A stretch of 64,000 nucleotides of DNA from Solen grandis (Eukaryota; Mollusca; Bivalvia; Adapedonta; Solenidae): positions 57,543,608 through 57,607,607 of the forward strand of contig CM037777.1 of assembly GCA_021229015.1 (NCBI GenBank). Reading direction: 5' to 3'. Below the pieces are notes generated by a model that saw only the letters and a list, made by a program, of their open reading frames with translations, had not been told where the DNA came from and did not search any database. Position numbers and translations under genes: made by a program. The first letter of the stretch is position 1, and every line of letters starts with the position of its first letter. Positions 48,230-60,000 of the stretch are shown here, one piece after another.

Positions 48230-48366
48230 GCTCAAGATGGTGATGAGTCATTTGCCGAAGGATGGCAAGCAACTGTATTGATATCAACACTGCAGGAGTG
48301 GATGACTTTGAGAAACTGATCGGTGTTGGACGTCACAAGGCAGAGGCCATCGTCAGGCGCAGGAAG
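48230..48366 (+). CDS. HhH gene first coding exon (UTR 48230–48261, CDS from 48262)
   Basis: Acceptor GGGTTTGTTTTAG, 32 nt of leader with an in-frame TGA, then ATG at 48262. It ends GGCGCAGGAAG at donor GTAACT after 35 codons. A second ATG at 48249 in another frame runs only 15 codons to a TGA and would act as a short overlapping upstream frame. Confidence 0.78.
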
Positions 48367-50980
48367 GTAACTACAGCTGGACTCCTTAACTTTCTACCTC
48401 ACCGGTCACGGTGGCCAAGTGGTTAGAACTTAGAGCATCTGCCCAGAATTGGGAGGTCTGTGTTTGATCCCCAGCCACGACATACCAAAGTTCTAAGTAA
48501 AATGGTACTAGGATAGCTATCTCCCAAGCTTGGTGCTTATCATCCAAGGGTTGTTCTAGGACTGGTGGGTGCCGTGTCAGGATAATATGACTGGGTGTGG
48601 TATCATGCCACATGTGTACGGTATGATACTGCAGTGTGGCAGCACTCTGTCTCGAAGACATAATCTCCAATTACTGAAATACTAAACCAAATAAACAAAC
48701 AGACATATCTCTCTACCTCACTAGAACAGTAATATAATTTGACAAGTATAGAACCGGATCAACCTGCAAGTAGCCATTTTGTAGGTTAAGTATAGTAATT
48801 GGATATATATTATACAGTCAGTTATTTGAAAACTAATTAGAAAAATGAATATTAAAATGATTGTATCAGCTAGTATAAATTTACATTTAAATTGCATTTT
48901 TCAACTAGGTCATATTTGACAGCTAATGTAAAGATAACTTGATGAACTGCAGTAGCTAACAATGAAACATTTTGCATGATGTCACATGACTAGAAATGAT
49001 GAAATCATTTGATGATTTCTAGTAGTTTGTTTAACCCTTTCCCTCATACAGACTCATTTTGACGCACTCAATAGGTACCACGTAAAGCCTGATCTGCAGA
49101 AAACCACAGTTAAACCATACCAAATTTAATTATGAAGTCCTCATTTCCAGACCACTGAGGAGCAGCGAACAGCATAAAACCTGATCAGCCTGCGAGTTAC
49201 TTGCAGGCTGATCTGGTTTTATGCTGTTCGCATAGGTCTTTTCATGGTGTCCTCTATGAGGGAAAGGGTTAAGTGTGATAGTGTACTTATTCTTTTCAGT
49301 CTTTGTTTTCTTCTTGAAATGGTCAGTTTTTATCAGAAGAGGAATGTCTTGATACGGTTCTGTTTAATTTCCTTCTTGCTTATAAAAGTCTTATCTCTCT
49401 ACATTTATGAAAATGCATTGGGCTTGTTTTTCAGATGAAAAAAATAATGGGGAGGGTTACTAGTGTAGCCTTTCCTTCAAACTCCATTTTATAATACATT
49501 ACATGTTATTATAAAATACAAGTAGAGATTGCAAAAGGTCAACAATTACATGGCATACAGATTGATAAAGTTTATCAATTAAACAAAATTTTACATTTAA
49601 CACTTATTGAAAAAGTGCAAAAGGTCAACAATGATAATGACTACAGATGTTTTAAAGGTTTATTTTCATGATGATAATGAAAATTATTAAATGTAAATAT
49701 AAGGATTGAACAGCCTATTTGTAAAATCCTGGGTTTCACCCCTGTCTTTATTTCCTCTCTCTCTCTCTCTCTCTCTTCTTCCATTGCTCTGTCTCTCACT
49801 CATAAAGCTTCTTTATATATCCCCCTCTCCCTCTTTCTCTACCCCTGTCCCTTTATCCATCTCTCTATCTCTCAACCCCTTCCTCTACTTTCATCTCTCT
49901 ATCTCTCTCTTTCATGCTTGTCATAGGGCTAACCCACACATACAATGTACTTTATAATAATTAGTCAGTATGTGCCATTGTTTATCATCTTACAATTCCA
50001 TTCAAAATATTCATAATATACTACCTTAAGGCTTAATCCAATATTACAAGTATTATATGAAAACTTAGACCATCCTCTATATCTGTGCTCTTTAATATAA
50101 TGCCTGCATCCAAAAAAGGGCTACGCCATATAAACTAGCTGATTAAGCATTATGGTTTTTACCTGAATGTATTCATCATGTCACATTTCCCACATGATTT
50201 TCTGTGTACCTAAAACCTAGTCAGCCTGTTTGAATTTGATAGATCAGTTGCACTGACTGGATAATGAAACACATTTTAATGGTAGGAGTACATTTCGTTT
50301 TAATTTTGATTAACTTTTTTGAATCACAGGTACTAAGGTTAGTTACATGTTATTGATTTTCTCCAGTTACCTCCAGGATACAACATTAAAAACCGGTCAC
50401 AGTGGCCGAGAGGTTAGAGCATCTGGAATTGGGAGTTCATGGGTTTGATCCCCGGTCTCAACATACCAAAGTTGTAAACAATGGTACTGGTATAGCTCCT
50501 TTGCTTGGTGCTCAGTATATAAAGATACTTCCAGGATTGGTTGGCCTGGTGTCAAAATGTGACTGGGTGTGGTATACCACATGTCTATGATGTGATATTG
50601 CAGTGTGGAAACACTATATTTATCTCAAGTAGACTTTGTCTCCAAATGACTGAATTATTGTCAGTTGGATGATAAACCCGAGAAACAAACATTGAAAATC
50701 CTGATCAAACTGAAAGTATTTCGCAGTCTGAATAGGTTTTAAAATGTTTACTTGGCATTTCAAATATTTTTGATGAAAAGTGAACATAATAAAGCCTAAC
50801 CAGCCTGTAAGTAACTGGGATACTTATCTGGGAGATGAGTTTTTGTCAGTGTGATATTTAGCATGGTTTTAGCCAAGGTATTAATGCATTCAGACACTAG
50901 AGATATGAAATGAAAATAAAAACTCGTGTTTCAGTGGGTGGCAAGTGACTTAATTTCCACATCCCCCTCTCTTTCTTGCT

Positions 50981-51024
<44 letters not shown>

Positions 51025-54000
51025 GTGATTAACCAGATCTTATATATATTTACAGTAAAATATGATCTGTTTCTTATAAAAAAAACAAAAAAACACCATG
51101 GTTAGTGCATTAGCACTAAGAAAAAGAAAACTCTTTGTAAGTAATGCTATCCCTATGATAGCCTACACATCAGTTGTTTAGTTGAATTGTAACAAGTCAT
51201 CAGTTCTAGTAAATGTGTGATATATATATAAAGGGAGTAGAAGGTCATAATTATTGTTTATCAGAGATGTTAGGGTCAGTTATACAGTTGTTGTCCATCT
51301 CAAAAACCTCAGTATTAAATGTTGTAATGATAGTTTGTTGAAGATGTGCATGCTTGGGGTAGATTTCTTACTATATTTGCAAATTATGTAGTTTAAACTT
51401 TAAACTTATTTTTTTACATTACTGGGAAACAATTTGTTCTTACACTTAAGACTTATCCCTTTCACCAGTTCCTGGGATGGACCAGTACTTACCGTCAGGG
51501 AAGGTTGTGAAAAATCCTTGCCCCTAATGAGGTTTCAAACCCACAACCTTTAGATCTGTAGTTGGGTATGCTACCACTGGACCATTTAGCTTTTTATTTG
51601 CAAGTTGATTGGCTTTTTAATTATTTTTTTTCAATTTAATATTTTTAAAAGATAAAATTGATCTGACTATATTATGTATCTCAGATCATGGTCAGCCGCA
51701 AGCTGCTTTAATTATTAAAGACAACAGGAAATATTTCCAACAAAACGTAAACAATTTCCCCATAACAACCTGCTTGAAGAAGCTCAAATGGCAAAAAATG
51801 ATGTCATGAAAATTGAATTCAAAATATAGCATCAGTTGTCTTGTTATAAATGGAACAGAAAAATGAGAAACGTAACTTGTCATGTATAACAACAATAACA
51901 ATGGATGATAACAAGAGCAGGTGTGCAGAAGAGTTGTTAGTAGTATATATTCAGTCCACAGGTGCATCAGTTAGGGGAAGAATAATCAATAAAGAACATC
52001 ACCATGTGTATATATAAAGGGTAAGCCAGAGGTCTGTGTTCATTCTCTTGGTATTGCCATTAGTTAAAGAGTGGTATGTTTTGCAAGCCAGCAAGCAGGG
52101 ATGAGTTGGTCCATTGGAAATTTCGTCCCCAGTCTCAAGTTTTGGTTCTAAGATGCCTGTGCTCCCAAGTAAGCTCACTTGATACATTTGGTTTTGTTGT
52201 CATATTGTAATAGTCTTACAGATTTTACTACCGGTAATATTTTAACAATAAGATACTATTTTTAATTTTATTCCTTGTTCTTTATCAATAGTTCGTGTGA
52301 ATGTTGTGCATTCATTCATAATCTGATGTAAAATCATGTTTGTTTAAAATGAAAAGAAATTATATATGTGTAGACGTCAAGAAACGTGGGTAGATTTAGT
52401 CAATTTATTAGTGCAAACAAGTTTAGATCTATGCAGATCTTCATCAGTGGAATATTGAATCAAATCTAAAACATCCCTGATGTAATATTAACTCTTACAA
52501 TGCTGTTGGCGCTTGTGTCAATATATTTTCCGCAATCATCCCCATAAACAAGTAATGGTATTGTCCAAAACGAAGAAAGGTTAAGTCCATTTAAGAAGTT
52601 AAGCATGTTAAGGGGTAAATGAAAAACAAAGTACATTGTGTCACATGATATATGTGAAGTATAATAGAAAACATTAAATGATAAGATCATAAAATTTAAC
52701 ATATTTATCTTTAATTTTTATTTGTTTCATGTATTGTAATTATATAAAGTTCAAATCTGATATATCCTTTGCATACTGGGCCAATCTTTACAGTGAATGA
52801 CTGTAGCGTATTGAAACAGGTAAAAAAATAGTTGCCTCAAAAATGGGCCAGTCTTTACAGGGATTCCCTGCAACATTATGAGATGGGTGCCCTTTTTGCA
52901 GGTTTAAAACCAGATGCAAGGTTCTGCATATTTTTAAGGAAAAGTATGATGGACATTTAACTTTCATTTGTGGACACAATTGAACTTCTGATGCATATGA
53001 AAACATATGTAAAGGCTATAATGCAACATTTTGTTAAATATTGAAAAACCTGTAGTGTAAATATGCATAAAATGAGACAATCAACAATAATCAATAATTC
53101 AAAGATAATCACTATACATGTATTCAGTTAGGTTTAACCCTTTCCCTCATAAAGGACACTATGAAAAGACCTATGCAAACAGCATAAAACCAGATCAGCC
53201 TGCGAGTAACTCGCAGGCTGATCAGGTTTTATGCTGTTCACTGCTCCTCAATGGTCTGGAAATGAGGATTTTGTAATTAAATTTGGTAAGGTTTAACTGT
53301 GGTTTTCTGCAGATCAGGCTTTATGTGATACCTATTGAGGGCGTCAAAATGAGTCTGTATGAGTGAAAGGGTTAAATTGCAATACTACCCCATATCAGTG
53401 CTATAAATACGGAAAATAAGGAAAATATGAAAATTCAATCTTTCTTTTGACGATATGCAAAATATTGCCTTTGCAAGACAAACGATGAGCCCAATTGATA
53501 TTGATAGAATCTGCAATATATTAAATGACTGTAGGAAATTAATTGAAAATTTCTCAAATTTTACACGAAGACTTCCGGAATCAATCGAGCTCTGTCATGT
53601 AGTCACATTGGCCCCTCGTAGGCCATGCATAATCATAAGCGTTTGTAACCAAACAGGTATCTGGCTAGTGTCCCCATGTATAATCTGTGCATGATGCAAA
53701 TGTTGAGGTATGTGTGTTTATACCATATGTGCCGGGCACCTGTTGGCCAAACAGTTTCACCTCCTAAGCCAGTAAAGTTCTTTAGAGAAAATGAATTAAT
53801 GTGTTCTTTAGTTTCATAACATTTGTTTTTCATCGAAGAAATATTTCAATAAAGTTGAGCACTGTACTTTCAGATGAAGTGGTGCATGCACTTCTAATTT
53901 TAGATCCCATGTTTTCGTATTTATGTAAATAAGGCAGTTTCAGGAACTTGTCAGAAACAGCAGAACGGTGGCCTTGAAATTCCGTATTTGTTAAAATGAT

Positions 54001-57000
54001 TACGGTATGTAGATAATCCGTCGGTAATATAAGAGATTAGGGGAGTTCCTTACTGAAGGTCCATTGTAGATTATAAATGTCCATGATTTGTTACAAACTG
54101 AGAGTTTTAAAATATCAAGCTAAATTGATTTATCTGTAGTATTGCATCTTTAGGTAGTTTATTCTAATGATATATCTATTGATAATCCACAGAAATTATA
54201 AAAATAAACATTCAAATCGCTAAAGGTGATTTTATTCAAATTCAGAAAATTCAGGGTATTTGAATTTTTTTTTCATTAAAGTATGCAAATTTATGGTTTT
54301 TTAACCAGGTTTTCCGAAGGAAAACTCTGGTTATGAGATTGGGGTATGTCGGCGGGCAGGCGGGCGGGTGGGTGTAAACAATTTCTTCTGTGCGCAACTC
54401 CTCCTACATTTTTCAACGGATTTGGCCCAAACTTTTACAGAAGCATTATTACATAGTGGCCTGGCGCATATTGTCAGGGTTTTGTGGTTCAACTATTTTT
54501 GATACAGTTATGGCCCTTTTCCCCTTAACAGATGTTATATAAAGGGAAATATTCTTTTGTGCACAATTTCTACATTTCTTTATAAATTTTGTCCATACTT
54601 AAACAGAAGTACCTTCACTAAATCACCCTGGAGAATATTACCTGTGTTTTGCAGTTTGACCATTTTTGATGGAGTTATGCCCCTTTGATAAAATTCCTTG
54701 TCCGGAGCATAACTCCTACATTATAAGAGGTATTGACTTGAAACTTTATAGGTGCATACATCTCATTGAGACGGAATGCAGTGCATAGGAACCTTACACT
54801 GTGGTTCATAATTTTGGAGTTACATGTTTGCCCCTTTGTAAAAATTCCTGATATGGAGCATAACTCCTTAATTTTAAGATATATAGTAATGATTGGTTTT
54901 GCAGTTTGACCATTTTTGATGGAGCTATGGCCCTTAGTTATTTTTTTTTTTGCATTAGATTTAATAGACATTGAGCACAAAATTATTTGACTGATACAAA
55001 TAATCTATACTGGGACGAAACATAGCAAAAAGAAAACCTGGTTTTGTGACAATTTCTGTCACTTGTTTTATTTTTTAACTCACCTGAGCACAATGTGCTC
55101 AAGGTGAGCTATTAGGATCACCCATCGTCAACAATTTGATTTAAACAACATCTCCTCTGAAACTGCTGGACAGAATTTGATTAAGCTTGGCAGGGATGAT
55201 CCTTGGGTGAACCTTCACAAAAGTTGCTAAAATAAACTTGATCCATGTGGAATTCTGGTTGCCATGGCAATGGCAAAAAAAAAATTTAAAACTTTAAAAA
55301 ATCATCTCCTTCAAAACTGCTGGCCAGATTTCAAAATGTTTTAGTACAGATGATCCTTTGGTAACAGTCTACCAAAATTGCTAAAATTTAATCCGATCCA
55401 TATAAAAACATGGCCACTAGAAGCAAGGCTAATTTGCCTTATATATGTATATAGTGAAACCTTTAAATGACATCTCCTGAAACCGCTGGACAAAATTTGA
55501 GTCAACTTGGCAGGGATGATCTTTGGGTTAACCTTCAAAAAATTGCTAAAATAAACTTGATCCATGTAGAACTCTGGTTGCCATGGCAATGGAAAGAAAA
55601 ATAAATATGAAAACTTTAAAAAAACATCTCCTTCAATACTATACTGGCAGATTTCAAAATGTTTAAATACAGATATTATGACTTGGGGAAACCCTCTACC
55701 AAGATTGCTAAAATAATTTTGATCCATAGAAAAACTTGGCCACTAGGGGTGAGGCTTAATTTGCCTTAAGGTCTTCCAACCCTAATAGCAATCAATTCCA
55801 TCAAAGCCATGCATATAACTTAACAATACACATGTATATAAGCCTTTAAACTGTCAAACAATAGTAATCTTAGGGGCAAATCGACATGTTATGACAAGTG
55901 ACAGAAGGTTTTTATTACCTCCCCTTGATAATTTTGTTGCCATGAGTTATCTCCCTTGAAAACTTAATTTTTAGTGACTTTCTCCATTTTCCTATGGTAA
56001 AGTTTAGAAGTTTTCAGAAACGTTGATATTTAATCATAAAATGCATCTTTCTACCATGTTTTTATGCCCCCACAAAGTGGGGTGCATATAGCGTTGCACT
56101 TGTCCGTCCGTCCGTCCGTCAGTCCATCAGTCCGTCAGTCCGTCAGTCCATCAGTCCGTCAGTCCGTCCGTACGTCCCGAAATCTTGTGAACGCAACTCC
56201 TCTTAAACCGGATGGCAGATTTTGCTTAAACTTCCAGGGATGAACAACCTTAATGTGTAGATGGTAGTAAAGAAAGGAATTTTCGCGGCGACCAAATTTA
56301 ACAGAATTATGGCCCTTTGTTGATTTGTTCACTATATACCATATAGAAATTTTGTGAACGCAACTCCTCTTCAACCGGATGGCAGATTTTGCTTAAACTT
56401 CCAGGGATGAACAACCTTAATGTGTAGATGGTAGTAAAGAAAGGAATTTTCGCGGCGACCAAATTTAACAGAATTATGGCCCTTTGTTGATTTGTTCACT
56501 ATATACCATATAGAAATTTTGTGAACGCAACTCCTCTTCAACCGGATGGCAGATTTTGCTTAAACTTCCAGGGATGAACAACCTTAATGTGTAGATGGAA
56601 GTAAAGGAAGGAATTTTCGCGGCGACCAAATTTAACAGAAATATGGCCCTTTGTTGATTTTTTCACTATATACCATATAGAAATTTTGTGAACGCAACTC
56701 CTCTTCAACCGGATGGCAGATTTTGCTTAAACTTCCAGGGATGAACAACCTTAATGTGTAGATGGAAGTAAAGGAAGGAATTTTTCGTGGCGACCAAATT
56801 TAACAGAATTATGGCCCTTTGTTGATTTTTTCACTATATACCATATAGAAATTTTGTGAAAGCAACTCCTCTTAAACCGGATGGCAGATTTTGCTTAAAC
56901 TTCCAGTGATGAATAACCTTAATGTGTAGATGGAAGTAAAGGAAGTAATTTTTTGCGGCGACCAAATTTAACAGAATTATGGCCCTTTGTTGATTTGTTC

Positions 57001-60000
57001 ACTATATACCATATAAATAATTAAATTGATTCAGTTTGGTACAGAAGACTATCTGAATCTCTGCTTAATTATCGCCAGTGTGTGACATTACCAACACACT
57101 TAAGTGGATCTATTATTGATCTTGTCTATGTAAAAGATGAGTTGCCACAGCCAAAAGTAACTGTATACCCAACATATTTCTCTGATCACAGCATTGTGTT
57201 CCTGCAGTTTTAGGAGACCAGACATGTGTTTCAAAGTTTTGTTTTATTCAGACACTAATATTGTATTCCATCTGTAAAGAAACCAAATATGATGCCTCAA
57301 GAGTTAGGTAACTTTTTTATCATTAATACATAATTGAGGAAATTTCAACTGAAACGCTATAATAAGAACAGAATTTTGTAGACATTAAATGAAGCTGCTC
57401 TTGTTTACGAGCACATCTGCACAGTGGGGGCATCCGTGTCCTTTGGACACAGTTCTAGTTTTCTCATAAATCAAAAATTCAGTTTTTCATATTCACAGAA
57501 AATGTATATTTTTCATAGGCTTCAAAGCTAACTAATATGCAGATCATCTCCCCATATTAGGTAAAACTTGAAAAAACCTCTTGGTAAAATATTTTTATAT
57601 TTGAATGTCTTCAAAGTGACAAGTTTCATAGAAATATTACCATCACATTTGGCACTGATGTTCTATGGTTAAACCTTTACCAAAATTGCTCCTTTAGAGT
57701 AGTGGTACTCAGGTGAGCGATATAGGGCTATCATGGCCCTCTTGTTTTCAATATACCCTATATATCTCAAGAAAATTTAAACTTTAAATAAACAAATGGG
57801 AACACTTACATAACCTGAATATCAAATTACATTCTAAGTCATTTTAATAAAACTATTTAACTTAAATATCAATTTGGCGATTAATTTTCTAAAATTGAAT
57901 ATTTTCAGGGTTCCTATGCTAAAATGGGGCCAGGTTTTGAGGAGAGAAAATTTTTACTTGTTTAAATACATGTACATTAAAGGCATTCACTGTAAAGATT
58001 GGCAATTTTTTTACCTGTATCACTACGTTACAGTTGCGCAAAGGATATTGGACAATTTATACTCAAGCAATAGTCTTTATTTTTGTCAATATCTGAATGG
58101 CACTACATAGTAGTGCATTATTCAGACCAAAAATTACCACATACACTTCCGGTTTGATTAATCTTTTGAGATGTCTTTTTTGGACTTTAACATCCTGCAG
58201 GAAATAAATTACTAAAGATAAAAAATTTATGTTCCCTGTGGAATTATTACCATACGAAATACAGTTATGTAGAAATTCAATCACAATATGTGCATTAGGC
58301 TGTCAAGTCTTCAATATTTTTTTCCTGTGGGTAAATAAACCTGTTACTCCCTGTATGATTTTATAATTACTGATGATGATTTTAAAGGAATAAGCCAGGC
58401 CTTCTCAAATGTGTCCTTTTAAATTTTTTTGGTTTTTATTATCAAAGGAAGAAAAAGGTTTGTTTAAAATATATAGTTTCCTGGTTTTTGAAACTTACTG
58501 AAGTCCGCGATAAAAGGGGGTTATCAGAGATGAAAAATGTCATGTGATATTTACTCCCAAAATGTTAGTAAAACAGTTCATCATCATATTTTTTGATGAA
58601 TTAATTGGTTATATCTATCGTTTGTTACTAATCATAAAGGACATTGTCTAAATATCCATACCTGTTCAGCGTTTGGCACTAACTTTATAATCAGGTATCC
58701 CGATAGAACACCTGCTTTGAAATTCAGGAGTCCCTTCTGAAAACCAGAAGTCCCTGTCATGCCATTCAGATACAGTATATGATAGTTTTATTCACATAAT
58801 AATTGGTGAAAAAGTTAAGATTCATCAAAGAGGGATACTAATTAAGTTTATGAAGATGATTACATAGGTTTTCAACAAATGCATCTGGTGAAGATGATTA
58901 CATAGGTTTTCAACAAATGCATCTAGTGAAGATGATTACATAGGTTTTCAACAAATGCATCTAGTGAAGATGATTACATAGGTTTTCAACAAATGCATCA
59001 GTTAGGTTTTCAACAAATGCATCTAGTGAAGATGATTACATAGGTTTTCAACAAATGCATCTAGTGAAGATGATTACATAGGTTTTCAACAAATGCATCT
59101 AGTGAAGATGATTACATAGGTTTTCAACAAATGCATCTAGTGAAGATGATTACATAGGTTTTCAACAAATGCATCTAGTGAAGATGATTACATAGGTTTT
59201 CAACAAATGCATCTAGTGAAGATGATTACATAGGTTTTCAACAAATGCATCTAGTGAAGATGATTACATAGGTTTTCAACAAATGCATCTAGTGAAGATG
59301 ATTACATAGGTTTTCAACAAATGCATCTGGTCAATTTACTTTTAATTGGAAAAGTAAGTGTTCCAACAGAACTCCTGGCATGTCAATTATGAATCCTGGA
59401 GTCCCTTCTCAGTTTTGGTGTCCTGGGGATCCCGGGACACTGTTAGTGTCAATCCCTTCTGTTATATGAACAAATTTAAAATTTCTTGTTGCTTGTTAAA
59501 CAACATGCAAATCTTTTTCTCCAGTTTTCAGAAACCAAAAAAATTAAGCCCTGCCTTTCCCAGTCATTGCAAGGTCAACTGCTCCCAAACATTCACAAAC
59601 AAACATTGTACTTTGTAAATCAGGTCACAAACAAACATTGTACTTTGTAAATCGGGTCACAAACAAACATTGTACTTTGTAAATCGGGTCACAAACAAAC
59701 ATTGTACTTTGTAAATCGGTCACAAACAAACATTGTACTTTGTAAATCAGGTCACAAACAAACATTGTACTTTGTAAATCAGGTCACAAACAAACATTGT
59801 ACTTTGCAAATCGGGTCACAAACAAACATTGTACTTTGTAAATCAGGTCAGCCACAGACTACCTATCCCATTGTAACTTATGGATAACCTGTTGGTCAAC
59901 TTGGGTACATCTGTAAATTCTGTTAAGTTTAAACTATTTATTTTACATCGATTACGATACAAGTTCTCACAACTAATATTAATCTCGATGGCTCTGATGG

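Larger units (their letters stand above)
55076..57745 (-). mobile_element. Pearl-like element hosting a second one
   Basis: The left tail hairpin is TTAACTCACCTGAGCAC with GTGCTCAAGGTGAGC. Two units follow, related to the 318-bp units at 36.2–39.3 kb (TTGATCCATGTAGAACTCTG, AACTTGGCAGGGATGAT). The right end is CAGGTGAGCGATATAGGGC…CCCTCTTGT. The middle is interrupted at about 56059–57461 by another family. Confidence 0.78.

Noticed and set aside
49706..49957. Ser/Leu-rich open frame
   Set aside because: CT-rich low-complexity DNA.
50395..50470. Functional tRNA gene
   Set aside because: Box A and box B are present but the cloverleaf stems do not close and a SINE body follows; the same head occurs in several SINE copies.
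56159..56374. Minus-strand frame with a repeated peptide
   Set aside because: Shadow of the 167-bp pearl-like core.
59593..59850. CRISPR-like array
   Set aside because: Units are contiguous 32-bp repeats without unique spacers, in a eukaryotic intron.
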